Assembly (NCBI GenBank): GCA_003415625.1
Contig: PYIU01000001.1
Coordinates: 2,542,001-2,606,000, forward strand
Direction: 5' to 3'
Source of the DNA: Aquanectria penicillioides
Lineage: Eukaryota > Ascomycota > Sordariomycetes > Hypocreales > Nectriaceae
Length of the DNA: 64,000 bases
The notes under the pieces were generated by a model. It was not told where the DNA came from and made no database searches. It worked only from the letters and a program-made list of their open reading frames with translations. Numbering within the stretch: the stretch's first letter is position 1; every line of letters begins with the position of its first letter. Shown piece by piece: positions 50,379 to 62,700 of the stretch. The translations under genes were made by a program, and so were the position numbers.

Positions 50379-51715
50379 ATGTCTCCTCACGCCATTCTAC
50401 AACACGGCTCGCAGCTCAAGCCATCCGCCGAGCTCGGCGAGTTCTCCGTCAGCAGCAATGCTTTCCTCCCAGAAGAAAGCCCCTTGAAGCAGTTGCCAGA
50501 CGCCTACTACGAGCCCTGGGAACTAGTTGCTCAGCACTTGTCCACTCTTATCGAGAATGGCGGAATTAGAGATGCCATCGAGAAACTCCCCGTGCTCTCC
50601 ACAGATCGGCTTCGATCCGAGCCTGAGTGGAGGAGATCTTATGTGATCCTAGCTTTCCTTACTCACGCATATGTGTGGGGTGGAGAGAAGCCCGAGGAGG
50701 TAAGTCAAGCATAGTCATTACTCAACTTCATAGTCAACTTGCTAATGACAAACAGATTCTACCGCCTCAAATCACCGTTCCCTTCCTCAAGGTCTCCAAG
50801 CATCTCGAGCTCCCTCCCGTTTTGACATACGCGGCTGCCAACCTTTGGAACTTTAGCTGTGTTGGCAACGACTTTTCAAACCTGCCCGACTTGAACACCC
50901 TTGTCTCCTTCACCGGAACTCAGTCAGAGGCTTGGTTCCTGTTGATCAGTGTCGCTATGGAGGCTAGAGCCGGTGCTATTATCCCCCCCATGATGGAGGC
51001 CATCGAGGCCGTCAAGACCAGAGACTACGAGGTTATCATCTCCGCCCTAAACCGCCTTCGCGAATGCATCGATGGCGTCGGCATCCTGCTGGAGAGGATG
51101 TACGAGAAGTGTGACCCGCTCGAGTTTTACTACAAGATCAGACCCTTCCTTGCTGGAAGCAAAAACATGGAGGCTTCCGGTCTCCCCAAGGGTGTCTTTT
51201 ACGACGAGGGTAACGGAAAGGGAGAGTGGCTGCAGCTCCGAGGTGGAAGCAACGGCCAGAGCTCCTTGATCCAGTTCTTCGACATTGTGCTTGGCGTTCA
51301 GCACTCGCCGACTGGGAACAACAACCCCGAGAAGGGTGAGCGAAGCTACCACGAGCTGGTCCGCGACTACATGCCCGGCCCTCACAGCCGCTTCTTGACT
51401 CACATCACCCGCAAGGGAAGCATCCGCGACTTCGCCATGCTGCCAGCAACCACCGAGGAGCACCAGCGGCTGCGCGAGGCCTACACCGCCGCGGCGGATG
51501 AGCTGAGCCGGTTCAGGAACAAGCACATCCAGATCGTCACCCGCTACATCATCCTCCCGTCCAAGCAGTCCTACAAGGGCACCCGCCAGAACCTGGCCAG
51601 CTCTTCGTCGCAGAAGGAGGGCCAGGAGCTGACTGGAACCGGAGGCACCACCTTGGTGCCGTTTTTGAAGCAGTCTCGAGACGAGACATCTGAAGCAGGA
51701 AAATTGGAGAAGTAA
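50379..51715 (+). CDS. BNA2: Indoleamine 2,3-dioxygenase
   Basis: Two exons, 50379-50699 and 50756-51715, give 426 residues, within the range of fungal IDO. Motifs in order: GFLP-like AFLPEESPL near residue 29, LRSEPEWRRSYVILAFLTHAYVWG-like helix (WRRSYVILAFLTHAYVWGG), PQITVPFLKVSKHLELPPVL, WNFSCVGND, LVSFTGTQSEAWFLLISVAME, FYYKIRPFLAG, LPKGVFYDEG, RGGSNGQSSLIQFFD and YMPGPHSRFL. The His of the last motif (codon 51383-51385) is the predicted proximal haem ligand. The enzyme opens the indole ring of L-tryptophan to N-formylkynurenine, the first step of the kynurenine route to NAD. It pairs with kynureninase head to head. Confidence 0.96.
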
Positions 51716-51719
51716 ATGA

Positions 51720-51732
51720 GGGGGGGGGGGGG
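51720..51732 (+). repeat. Poly-G run in the IDO 3' flank
   Basis: Thirteen consecutive G lie just after the IDO stop codon. Such runs can form G-quadruplex-like structures or be error-prone in sequencing. Confidence 0.9.
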
Positions 51733-51907
51733 CAAAATGATGACGACAACCATTATAGAGTAGATATGATGTGATGTGATATTAGCAGGCCAGTTTTGTT
51801 TTACTACATTAGACAATAAGCATTTGTAGCTTTTCGATTGAGATAGTTTTACAGGTGATGATTACACTCTGTTCATTATATTGTGTTTTGCAAAAGTGGT
51901 CATCCCA

Positions 51908-52969
51908 TCATTCCTCGTGCTCCAAGCCAGCCTCCTTGGCCTTTTTGTCGGCAATCTCACAGAGAGCCTTGAACTCGGACTCGCTCACCTTGCTCACGCT
52001 GAGCCTCGACTGCTTCAGCATCTGCATGCTCTCCAGGGGGGCGCCGGGCTTTCCGAGCTCCCTGAGCTCCTTGAGGCCAATCTGCACGGCAAACTTCTTG
52101 CGGAACTCGACGTGGACGAGGTCCCACTTGGGCTTCTCCTTGGTCGCCGACGGGTCGTAGTAGGGAGTCCCCGGCTTACGCGCGGATCCTGATGGGCGAT
52201 AAGCGTGGGTTTGGTTGTGCCCCTTATGAGGAGTTACTTACTATCTTCCGAGTATTCCTTCACAATCTCCATGATTCCGACGATGCCCGGCTCCTTGCAG
52301 TTTGAATGGTAAAAGAAAGCTTTGTCGCCGGCATTCATGTTTCGCATGTTATTACGTGCTGCATCTGTTAGTCCATGACAGCATTGGAAGTTGCTAAATT
52401 TACGCACCTGCGTAAGCCCGGATTCCTAGATAGGTGTTAGCATGCACCTTCGTAGTGTATAGGTAGCTAAACTTACCATCCCAGCCCTCGGGCTTCTCCT
52501 TGGCTCGTAGGTCATCAATAGAAAACCTTACATCGATTCCGTTTTCAAGCCGCGTCTCTGGCTCGGCCTTCATGAGCCAGTACCATTCGCCGTCGTGTCT
52601 GGGAGCATCTGGGTTGTGCGAGGGAATCGAGTCCACATCGGGATCCTCTGATCCGGCTCTAGACGGGGACGCCTTCACTGGCTCAGGCTTACTCTCAGGC
52701 TTTGCGGCAGCCTTCTTTGATGCTGGTTTGGCTGGTTTAGGAGATGCTTTCTTCTTCTCAGCTTTGGCCTTTGGTTTAGGCTCAGCAGCAGGCTTTGCAT
52801 TTTCATCCTTCTTTGCGGCTCGCTTGGGCTTTGCGCTTGGCTGAGCAACGGGGACAGGTTCCGGAGCAGCCTGGCTGCGAGTGGCGGAGCGAAGAGAGCG
52901 TCTTTTAGAAACAGGCTGCTCGGCAGAGGAAGCCTCAGCCGCAGGGGCGCTTCGCTTTCGGGGTGGCAT
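51908..52969 (-). CDS. EVE-domain protein (THYN1-like), nuclear
   Basis: Four exons: 52969-52477, 52425-52408, 52358-52242 and 52188-51908, giving 302 residues. The N-terminal 125 residues are a Lys/Pro/Ala-rich, histone-tail-like segment (KPKAKAEKKKASPKPAKPA) with nuclear-localisation character. The EVE domain starts at WYWLMKAEPETRLENG and continues with IDDLRAKEKPEGWDGIRAYA, RNNMRNMNAGDKAFFYHSN, GIVGIMEIVKEY, and PKWDLVHVEFRKKF. The second exon is only 18 nt, yet it is needed to supply IRAYA of the conserved W-D-G-V-R-N-Y-x-A-R-N motif, which supports it. EVE/PUA-like proteins of the thymocyte nuclear protein 1 type are thought to bind modified DNA bases. The fungal role is unknown. It is convergent with IDO. 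Confidence 0.9.
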
Positions 52970-53408
52970 TGTGATGATTTGTGGGTGTTGAGGAAATAGT
53001 TGGAGAGCGCCAGTTTGATAGGGAAGCTTCAGGGCGCCGAGATGGTAGCGTCGGGGACGCGTTCGCGTCTGCCTCAGCCACAGCTAAGCCACATGCCGCC
53101 ATTCTGCTTTCGATTGCCTGCAAACCTAACAATGACGGCAATGGCCAAAATCAAAACTTCTTCTACCTGATTGGTATCAAGATAAAAACAATAAGTTTAT
53201 CAGTCCAAAAGAAACGGGCAAAAATATTCCAATCCCGAGTTGTGCCCTGATTTCCATGTCAATTTTTGGGGAGGGTCCAGACACAACACCATTTGCCTCC
53301 CGTTAAGTACCAGTGTTACCCAAACGTCCAAACCCAAGTTCCAAGTTTTAATACCTGCAAAAACGATCAAATCCTGGTTAAAACACAAAACACCGAAAAT
53401 TCGTAACG
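52970..53408. other. Short intergenic region
   Basis: It contains the EVE-gene promoter and the 3' end of the next gene on the same strand. No gene is seen. Confidence 0.4.
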
Positions 53409-55043
53409 CTAAGAAGCTGGAAAGACCATGAATTCTAACAACTCGGCCATGGAAATCAATTCCTTCATTTGTCCGCACTCAGCCAGCAGGACAATTTGGT
53501 GATTCCGAATCATTTCAACCGTGTAGTTGCCTACCAAGTCTTTATCGTCAACCACAAGATCGTCGTGGACCTCTTCAAGGTGGCCAGCAATATCGTGGAG
53601 AACCTCGGGGTCTAGCGAAAGAAATTCATGATATTCAATGATATTTTTGGCAGAAGATGAGGTCGACTCAAACCACTCGGATGCATGGTTTGTAAGGATT
53701 GTCGAGACCGCTTCGGTGATGTTGTCAAGCCGGCGGGCGACTCCGTGAGTTTCAGGGAGACTCTGCGGTACTTTGGGAACGCACAGGACGTTCAAGACGG
53801 CAGATAGCTTGCGGAGCTGGTCTTTGAGGGAGTATAGCTCGCGGCGGATGTGAGAAACGTCGGGATTGGGAGGCTCTCGGCGAGGCACAGAAATGGCTCG
53901 CCCGATTTCTTTGGACGGAATGTTCATTCGTCGAGTCTGGGCTTCGTCAAAGTCACTGCACGATATGTCAATACCACGATGGAAATGAAATAAATATCAA
54001 AGCGGGTGGGGACAATCTTACGTCTTGAAAATGGGCATAAAGTCTTCGATTGTCGTCAGAGCGTCCTCCAATGCCTCGGCGCAGCCTGCTAGCGCAACAT
54101 TGACGTGCAACGGGATAGACTTTGCCTTGAGCAATTTCTCTTCGGTGCCCTCGGCTGAGGGGAGGGTAATCCTGCCCATCTCATACTGGGCATTGAACAG
54201 TTGAGTCCTGAGGTGGGATATCCACTCCAGTAGGCTGGGGTTTAGCGGCATGTCGGCCTGATCCAACTCTGAGAGGCCATCCTTCCACCGGCGAACGTAG
54301 GTTGCCAGGATGGGTTCTAGTTCCTTGGCCTGCTTCAGGAGCTCATCGCACGTCGACTTGAGGAACGACAGGGTGGATATTCTTGACGCGCCAAGGGCAA
54401 GGGCCTTTGCACTCGTGGCTTCAATTGATGCGATGGCGGCGTCCAGGGAATCGTAATAAAAGTTGGGGTCCCTGGCGTTGTCCTGCCGCTGGTCAATAAG
54501 CAGCGAATTAGGGACCTCGTTTGAGTAAATGACGGCGTTGTAGCTGTGGCTGCCGAAAACTGAGGCTGGGGCATGCTCGCTGAGAGGTGATGGTGGGGGC
54601 TGCTCAATCTCCTGCTCCTCTGCGGGCTCGTCTACGGGCTCGTCGGCTGAGTCCTCGGTTGGATCCTCGGTGGGATAGTCCATGGGTTGAGGCTCTGTCG
54701 GACGGAGAGGCTCAATCGGGACCGGGATCGGGATCGGAAGCGGGAGCGGAGCACTGCTGTAGCTGTAGGGTGGAGATTGGAACACTAGAGACCGCAGCAC
54801 AGGCGATTCCTTATACTCGTGGTCGCTCTCATCCTTGTCGGGGTTTGTTTCCAGCTTAAGCTCGGGCTCAGGCTTGTCCCGTGGCGGCGATGGCTTCAGC
54901 AGCGGCGAAGTCGAGCGCGATAAGACAAAATCGTTGCCATCGTCTTCGTTGGATGACAGCGACACAACCGACGCTGCTGAGTCAACCTCGAGCCAGTCGT
55001 CGGCGATGCGGGACTCGCGGAACTCGCGATGGCCGTCAGTCAT
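53409..55043 (-). CDS. Hypothetical acidic, Pro-rich fungal protein
   Basis: Two exons, 55043-54022 and 53955-53409, give 522 residues; the join reads PIFKT-DFDEAQTRR. The first 175 residues are disordered, acidic and Pro-rich, with a PLPLPIPIPVPIEP run and repeated DEPxxEP units (TEDPTEDSADEPVDEPAEEQ). The remaining part is predicted helical: repeated Leu-rich segments such as STLSFLKSTCDELLKQAKEL and RRELYSLKDQLRKLSAVLNV suggest coiled coils. No signal peptide or membrane segment is seen. I do not recognise a named domain. Possible roles include scaffolding, but nothing in the sequence proves this. Confidence 0.72.
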
Positions 55044-55524
55044 GGTCCAAGGTTGCAGTTGGAGATGGGGGTTTGGTCAGGATTGCGATCCAGAGCGAAA
55101 CCGTCCGTCTTCAACTCCAGCTTCAGCTTCAGCCTGTCTGCCACGTCCCAGGCAGCAATCAGCTTGGTGAACCATGATGACCTGGCAGGCTGCCTGATTG
55201 CTTAGGTCAGCACTTTTTCGGAGCCGACAAGTCCTATGTGACCCGGGAATACAAGAGAACGGGCGGTGCAACGCGTGGCTTGTCGCCTCTGTTGGCGAAT
55301 GAGCTTGGTGATGCGTACGCACTTCGCTTGTGGTTCGCCTGTTGCCTCGTGGCTGTTTGCCAAGAGGGCATGTGATTTGCTCCAGGGTAAGTGGTGGGTC
55401 GGGTATTTGGTCGTGTTGCTGTGCAGGCAATCACACAACAAACGAGGTGGGGAAGTTTGCTTCATGAATGTCATCCACGAGTATCAATGAGAGAACAGAG
55501 GGTGAAGGAGCAAAATGTGTATAT

Positions 55525-55728
55525 CTAGGAGTCAGGGTCCAAGATATAGCAACCTCCAATTGTATGTGGAAGGAAAAAGCATGGACTTTCGTAGTTGGCA
55601 TTCTTGCACACCCAAACGCCGGGGGAAACTGCATATTGCTGCGACAGGACCCAAGCCGCCGTGGATACTAGGGATAGAACCAATGCCGATTTGAAGAATT
55701 TATATTGAAGGGCGGTTGAAATGACCAA
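55525..55728 (-). CDS. Small secreted Cys-containing protein, probably truncated
   Basis: A 67-codon frame. A hydrophobic leader (FFKSALVLSLVSTAAWVLS) suggests a signal peptide. The mature part contains GVWVCKNANYESPC and GGCYIL, then a stop. This resembles the start of a family of small fungal secreted proteins with the pattern GVYxCxNxNxxxxCxxL...C. Those proteins usually continue with a segment around SSFGPD and a fourth Cys or more. Here the frame ends soon after the third Cys. It may be a truncated copy or have a missed intron. Confidence 0.35.
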   Translation of the reverse strand: MVISTALQYKFFKSALVLSLVSTAAWVLSQQYAVSPGVWVCKNANYESPCFFLPHTIGGCYILDPDS

Positions 55729-56919
55729 GGTAGGATCGTGAGGGTCCTGTTAAAGTTGTAAACGCGGATGACCTGTCGCATATAGCGGATCTGTCACCCT
55801 TTATACCGCGTCTACAAATATGGGTACCTTGAAGGGTCTCATATTGAGAAAGATTGATCAATGCAGAAGACGCGGTATATCTGATGTCGATACGGAATGC
55901 ATTTCCACAACTTAAATAGGGGATACTGCACAGCCAGCTCTAGAATACGCGGCTTCTACAGCCATATTCATAACAGGGTTCGCCTTTTGAGCCGCACGGA
56001 AACCTCGCACATAGCCTGCCTTTGATTTGCTGGAGAATAGGGGGACCTATAGGAATATATCCAGCAACATAGGACTCGAAAGCGAGCCTTTGATCCAACC
56101 CGCCCCCAACGAGTCTATATCTTGACCTTGCGGAGGATAGGCAAGACCAATCTGGTTCATCTGTTAACACATTATGTGGCAAATCTTGGGCCATAAATAT
56201 ATTCAAATGGAGTGGAAATTTAGTCCTTATTGTTCACTTGCTATGGCATATTCACTCATAGGATTCGATCCTACGACGCTCATATCGGATGACCTATCCT
56301 TACTTACTAGTGCACAGTATTCTCTGAGAGGACCCTGAAAAACCATGTCATGGGGGACCTAAACTGCATGTGACCGGCCAGGAATAGGCTGCGCATGGCA
56401 TTGAATAATATTCTATCTTCGAAATTGTATGAGCTGGTTTGAAAGGTGACAGCTGCCCATAGAAGTGATACAAAAATGACAAAACTTCAGTTTAATAAGT
56501 TTGGCGATCGTAGTCTTATCGGATGCTACGTTTCCGAGAACTAGACTTCGCGTGGAGAAAATACGCGAGAAATGATAGGGTGCGACGACATTGACGAATG
56601 AAACTATGGAGGCTCTTTGGTTGATCATCGAGGGGTTGTCTGTGGAATGGTGAAAACATCGCAGGCCGGGGAAGTGAAGCGGAATGGGAATGAAACGACC
56701 GCTGCCATACAGGGCATATCTAGAATCACGTGGTCAGGAGGCGAGGTTCCTTGAGGGAATGCCCGCTCCTCGTTTATATATAATATAGATACCAGGTTCC
56801 TGATCATAGAGATTGATAACAACGTGAATGATGAGGTAAGAATCACGTCTGATATCGACAACCAGGGCCCTCTTTTCGCAGAGATTTGTCAGCCATGAAA
56901 TCAAAACAAGTATTGGCAA

Positions 56920-56985
56920 AAAAGAAAAAAAAAAGGAGAAGAAAAAAGAGAAAGAAAAAAGAGAAAGAAAAAAAGGAAGGTAAAT
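56920..56985 (+). repeat. Purine (A/G) low-complexity tract
   Basis: A strand-asymmetric run of A with G interruptions (repeated GAAAGAAAAAA units). It could adopt unusual DNA structure; no function is inferred. Confidence 0.85.
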
Positions 56986-58482
56986 TGGCTCAAGCCCTGG
57001 TAATGAAGATATCTAACCCATGCGCTACACTATATCCAGAGCTTTTGCGAGTTGGTGACAAGGATAGGAGTTCCAGACGGCTGTGGCGGTGAGTTCTCGC
57101 GACACCCGAGTTCTCACATGACTGTAGCTTGCGTAATGTCTCCATGTGGGCGAATGCAAGACAACTCATGCTTTTCGAGATAGCCTTGGCGATTTGTGCC
57201 GTCACAGCCACGGATTAAACCAGGCTACCCACAGAAGCAATGTACAACGACCAGTTAGAGCGTGGCAGCGGATGTGAGGCGATTGTCCACGCCCGAAAGA
57301 ATGGCGGATGAACTCGAAGCCAGCGGGAATATTTGAACGCCCCCTTGCAGAAACAAAAGTCAAAAAAACTGGTTCGTGTTAGATTATATGCACGACGATG
57401 GCTATGGCTCCACCAATCGTCCCATGTTTTTGTGCTGCTCCGACTGTAGGAGACTGGGATGTGCCTCCGAATGCTGTGGCTAGAACACAGTCCAAGCGCA
57501 TTGATGACCCGCAATACGGCCCCTTTGCCGATCTTAATGCTCAGCCAGGGCCGACACTCGGGTTTCGATTTTGATTGTCTTGCAGCAGCCACCACTTGAG
57601 ATCATGCCGCATCATGTTTCGTCCGCCCAACGCCTGACGGTAACGGGCCATGGCTTTGAGGTTGGCTTCGCAGCAAGACGGCGAGCCGATTCATGTTAGT
57701 TAAAGGTTCATGCTGTTTCACGTCTGTTCGAGGAGGAAGCTCGGGGATTTTTATCAAACTTTAGATAAATGATACCGTACTAGATAGAGCCTCGGAAACA
57801 GTTCCGAGCAAATGTTGTGTGTGTAGATGTTTTTTCTAGGTTGATTTTTTTTATCCAAATGCTTCTTGTTCCAATAGTTATTTTGCAGCCCAGCAACGCC
57901 TTGGCTGACCTCATGCCGTGCGGTGTGGATAAGGCAAACCGGGGGATCTCCAGCGGCAGGGGACAATCTAAATCGTTGCAACATAGAGAGCGTGATAATT
58001 CACTCAAGAGAGGCCTATCGCTGCTATCAGCACATTAGCGGGCGGGTTGGTGCTGGCTCTCGTCTCCATAGCGGGCATCCCACCTTCCTGCCGACTGATT
58101 ACTGATGCTTGATTCAGCGACGCGCGCGGGTATGACATCGCCAAGTGCCGAGGTGAAGGCTCCACACTGCCGAATCAGGACAAGGGACGACTGTTTGTTC
58201 ACCACAAGTTTTCTGGAGTAAACAAGCCCTACACCTAAAGCTCATTAGCCTCACAACGTCCAACAGTTGCCGCTGGGGTCCAGGACGAGGCCATTCACGG
58301 CTCAGCCCCACTAATTACGTCTACACGAGACAAAAAAGTACCATGCTGGAAGCCACAGTGAGCCCTTCAATTCCCTGAGGGCTTACAAACCGGCTTGTAC
58401 CGAGCGCGCGTGCACAGCCCTCCAGCGACCAGTGCTCCGGACATGGCGACTTCTGGGCGATGCCGTCCAGCCGGTGATGGGA

Positions 58483-58490
58483 TATATAAG
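58483..58490 (+). promoter_or_regulatory. TATA box of the solute-binding-like gene
   Basis: TATATAAG lies 111-118 bp upstream of the ATG at 58601. Confidence 0.65.
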
Positions 58491-58600
58491 AGGATTGTGG
58501 TTCACGGCAACGTCATGTCTTGGTTCTTCACTCAAGAGACATTCTCACAGCTCCGGCCTCAACTCTTCTGTCCTCTCTTCGGCTCATAACTCTCACAACC

Positions 58601-59751
58601 ATGATGCGCAACATCCTCGCCGCCTCCCTCCTCGCAGGGCAGGCTCTGGCCTACGACCAGGTCCTCGGCTTCAACAGCAAGGTCGAGTACGAGACCCGAA
58701 GCCTTGATGAGATTTACAAGGCCGCTCTCAAGGAGGGCGACGTTGTCACTTGCTGGCACGGCGGTGACGAGGCCAACCAGCAGGATGCCCTCAAGCAGGC
58801 CTTCGAGAAGCGATTCCCGGGCATCACCCTCAACGTCACTGTCGACCTCTCCAAGTACCACGATGGCCGTCTCGACCAGCAGCTCGCCGCTGGAAAGGAT
58901 GCCGTCTACGTCGACAGCATCATCCTGCAGACTCTCCAGGACTACCCCCGATGGGCCCAGGAGGGGGCTCTCCTCAACTACGCCCCCAACGGCTTCGAGG
59001 AGATTGAGCACTCCTTCAAGGATGACACCGCTGCCTGGTATGGAGTCTACGTTTTCTTCTGGTCTGGTGCTTGGAACACCGAGAAGCTCCCCAACATCAA
59101 GGATCCCATTGAGTGGGATGACTGGGTCCGCCCCGAGTTCAAGAACAAGCTGGTTCTTACCTACCCCAACGACGACGATGCCGTCCTCTGGGCCTTCTAC
59201 CTGATGTAAGTGCAGCACCATATCCGCAATGTGAAGTTTCAGTCGTTAACCTAACATCCCACAGCATGCAAGAGTATGGAGTCTCTTGGTTCGACTCTCT
59301 TCTTGAGCTCAACCCCCGCTGGGTTCGCGGCACCCAAACTCCTTCCACCCTCATCAGCCAGAAGAACAGCACCTCCGCCGCCTCCTTCGCTGCTTCCGGT
59401 GGCGTCGGCTCTTCTCTCCCCATTAAATTCTCCCAGCCTACCAAGGGCAAGTATGTGTCCTGGCCTCAGACTGCTGCCATCCTCAAGGACGCCCCCCACC
59501 CCGAGGGCGCCAAGCTGCTCCACAACTTCATCCTGAGCGAGGAGTTCCAGAAGGCTACGGGCATGTGGTCCACCCGCCATGACATTCCCACCCCCGATGG
59601 CTTCCCCAACCTGTGGAACGAGACTGCCACCAACCCTGCCGAGTTCGCCAGGTTCATGGCCGATCGCGCCCTTGTTGAGCGTCTTCGTTTCTGGTTCGAG
59701 GCCCGCCTTGGACCCGCCGTTGGCCTCGACCCCATCGCCGACGACATTTAG
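58601..59751 (+). CDS. Secreted ABC-type solute-binding-protein-like protein
   Basis: Two exons, 58601-59205 and 59265-59751, give 363 residues. The ATG at 58601 was chosen because it starts a clean signal peptide (MMRNILAASLLAGQALA); the frame is open further upstream. The fold looks like a periplasmic-binding protein of the Fe3+/thiamine/putrescine type: GDVVTCWHGGDEANQQDALK, FEKRFPGITLNVTVDLS, GKDAVYVDSIILQTLQDYPRWAQEGALL, WYGVYVFFWSGAWNTEKLP, WDDWVRPEFKNKLVLTYPNDDD and a C-terminal lobe with FILSEEFQKATG. In bacteria such proteins feed an ABC importer; none lies nearby, and fungi lack such importers. It may bind a ligand in the medium or wall. Codon use is strongly biased to C-ending codons, suggesting high expression. 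Confidence 0.88.
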
Positions 59752-62700
59752 ATTGTAGAATTTACATACACAAATGTACATAGAGATTTTTGATGCATGT
59801 CTAGACATTCATCACTGCATATAAGATCAAATAGACATGCTTACCTCCCTACCTGACGTGGTGCCGAAGTGCAGTCTAGTGATGCGAAAGTTTGGGCTAA
59901 TTGCGCCAAATTGGCGTCATCGGGTTCGCAAGGCTCCTGATGCAAGATCTCGAAAGACGAAGAAAACAAGGCCCGGCTTGTGGCTTTGACTTTGCCTAGC
60001 AACTTCAGTCGATAAACCCCTGTCACGATATCTTGGCGACCAGGGAGCGGCGGCCCCGGTTAGTTCCGGTTCCGAGCTGACTTCCGAATTAAATTGCGAC
60101 TGGCCCCTTTCTTTTGTCATCGCGATGTTTTGTTGATCTCCGTAGGAAAAACGAGTAAAACGGAGCATTGAACATTGATTTGCGTCGTTCTAGTTCTGCG
60201 ACAGGGGCTGGAATTGCTCCGAGTGGTGTCTCCTACCATGACGAAACGCATACTGTAATGCAAAAGGCCAGCAACGACTTCCCTTCATGTACCCCAATGG
60301 GTATTGTTTTAGGGTCAATCTAGCCGTTTAGAAAGCTGCGAAACCACTTGTTTTTCATGCTTTGGCCTTCTGTTAGTCTCATTTTTTCCCCCTTGCCCGA
60401 TTTCTCATGTCTCTTCCCACACCGCTCTTCATTTTTGTTTCCTTCCTTTTATCTCTCTTATATATTTTTTACGCATTTTAAAAGTAACTCTAATAGTAGG
60501 TTTAATAAATTTTACCCTTGAGAACCTTTGTGGGGAGGTTTATATGTGGTGTCTATTTTTAGAGTATGTACTCGTTTTTCCTGTAAGGCGTCCTATTATG
60601 AGACGAGACGAGCTGTCAACGGATTATATGTCGGTAATCATTTACACATAAGTTCAACCATCAATCAGATACTGCCATTGCTTGATAAATAATGTAGCAT
60701 TCTAAGAATTTGTTGATGCAGACGCTGCATGCAAGCGGAGTCGAGCTTCGATAGGGTAGGGCTCCATTTCACATTAGTTCATGACGGCCCCGATATTTTG
60801 GCAGAGTCTTGGGGTCTTTGGGGTCTGAAAGGTCTTGTGTGGTCTCTTCGCTGAAATATTCTTGAATCCACGAGCATTTGGCCGGCAAATGAAATGGTTT
60901 GAGCCTATTCATGGTGTTGCGATTGCACCTATGGGCGTGCATCCGTAAGAACCATGATCACTCTGCTCACTAGTCTTGAAGATCTGGTGACACGGAAAGA
61001 GAACATGCAAATATATCTCCGACCCCAGAGTGGCATGACAATCGCGATTTCATTAATTTCAAGGTCGCCAATCACAGATAAACTTCATTGCACTCGTGGC
61101 TGTCAGATGGAGCTAATGGGAATTTTAGATCCCACTAGTTTGCAGGAGGATGCTGATTTGCAGGTGGGGACTTCACTAGAGCACCTCGTATTTCGTCACA
61201 TTGAGCTTAAAAATAATCGTCATTTTCGCTCCAATGGAGGTGACCAATAAGCATGAATCACGACTATGGACCCATGTTTGGATTTCCCCATGGTTCAAGA
61301 ATCGATGGTTAGAAATTGCAATGAGAACAGTACTGGGGGTGTGAGGAAGCACCGAGTATTTCAATTTCCTGCGAGGCCTCGGGCACGGAAGCATACCTTG
61401 AATAGAAATCGGTTGCAGTGGAAAGATATCCCTAGGAAAATCATCCATTGGGGCTCGTATTGATGAAATGAGAAAGAGGGCTGTGATTGTATGGGAAAGC
61501 CATGCTATAATAGACCTAATATGTTGTCGGGAGCAACAAATGGTAGAAAATGATTGCCAAGGCGGAGTAGTAATTTTACTAGACAAAAAGGGCCCTAAGA
61601 GTGTCGGTCTGCGAGGATTTCATCGTTCTGGTCGCATTCGCAATCTCGCTCAGCTGCGGTGAAGTGGAATTTACCAAGGTCGGGAGGCGCTCTAATTCTG
61701 TGGCTGCCTCTGAAATTAGGTCATCGTTTCCCATTCCATTGGATTTGAAGATTTGAAGGTGAGCCATTGACTGAACGCTTGGTACATGTTTGTTTATTTT
61801 TACGTCAGTTTCGGTCGGTGCAACGGGGAATTGTCATGTTCCGATCAAATGTGCCACGCAATCTCGCCAATTCCTTCTCCGTAGCATCACAGCGTAGTTT
61901 GATGATGAAGGGGATGGCATGACTTGTAACAAGCAATCCAGAGGAGACACGAGTGACTACAGCAGGCGCCAAAACACATGATGATCAAAAGAGGAAATCC
62001 ACCAACATATATGTATGCATGAGTGATGGGGACGCGTCAAGTCAGGCGAATTGACTGAGGACGGTCCCCACATCGACATGGCTTTGTCTCGGGAAAGCGC
62101 TCAACAAGCTTGAAGGTTAATCATTCTCACCGTTTTCCAAGTGGCTGAATTTGATTCGGTTGACAGCGAACAGGGCAAGGGTTTCAAACAGGGTCTTAAT
62201 CGGATGATCCGGCGTTAACTGCAAAGGGATGTTACCCTGGGCGATCATCCAGGCACACACTGCAGGCACCGAAGGCCGCAGAAACGGCTGGCGTCATCAG
62301 CATCACCAGCACGACCAAGGCGCATTGGGACGACCCAATTCGATGGCTCAGGTGCCAAGTGCAGCTAGAATTTAAGGTAATACTCAGTCCGGCAATAACG
62401 CCGCATCCTGCGACTCTGGGCGGTAGCAGACACAGGCAGGTTCTCGAGGGTCCTTAATCGAATGATTTGACGTATCGGAAACAGTTGGGATTAACCCCGT
62501 CCGTCCTGGACCCAGCATTTTGGAGTCCTTGAAGTACTGTAAGCTTAAGCGAGTCTATTGGCGACGAGAGCCGGATGAGACCAACCCTGGGCCCTCCGTT
62601 CTTTGGTGTGGAGAACACTCCCACTTGGCCATTGTCTTAATTGGCAAGGCCCCGCTCGGGGGAACATCATCCCAGGAAGTATATTACATATACAACACTT

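Larger units (their letters stand above)
55044..58600. other. Long intergenic region with a possible secreted-protein relic
   Basis: This holds a truncated Cys-containing frame (55525-55728, minus), a purine-rich low-complexity tract (about 56920-56985) and the promoter of the gene at 58601. No other gene is convincing. A minus-strand frame at 56206-55940 (88 codons) looks slightly protein-like but has no known family. Confidence 0.4.

Noticed and set aside
56206..56290. Possible tRNA T-arm around GGATTCGATCCT at 56263-56274
   Set aside because: No matching acceptor, D or anticodon arms could be found on either strand.
58559..59221. 220-codon minus-strand frame opposite the solute-binding-like gene
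   Set aside because: It is an antisense shadow caused by strong codon bias on the plus strand.
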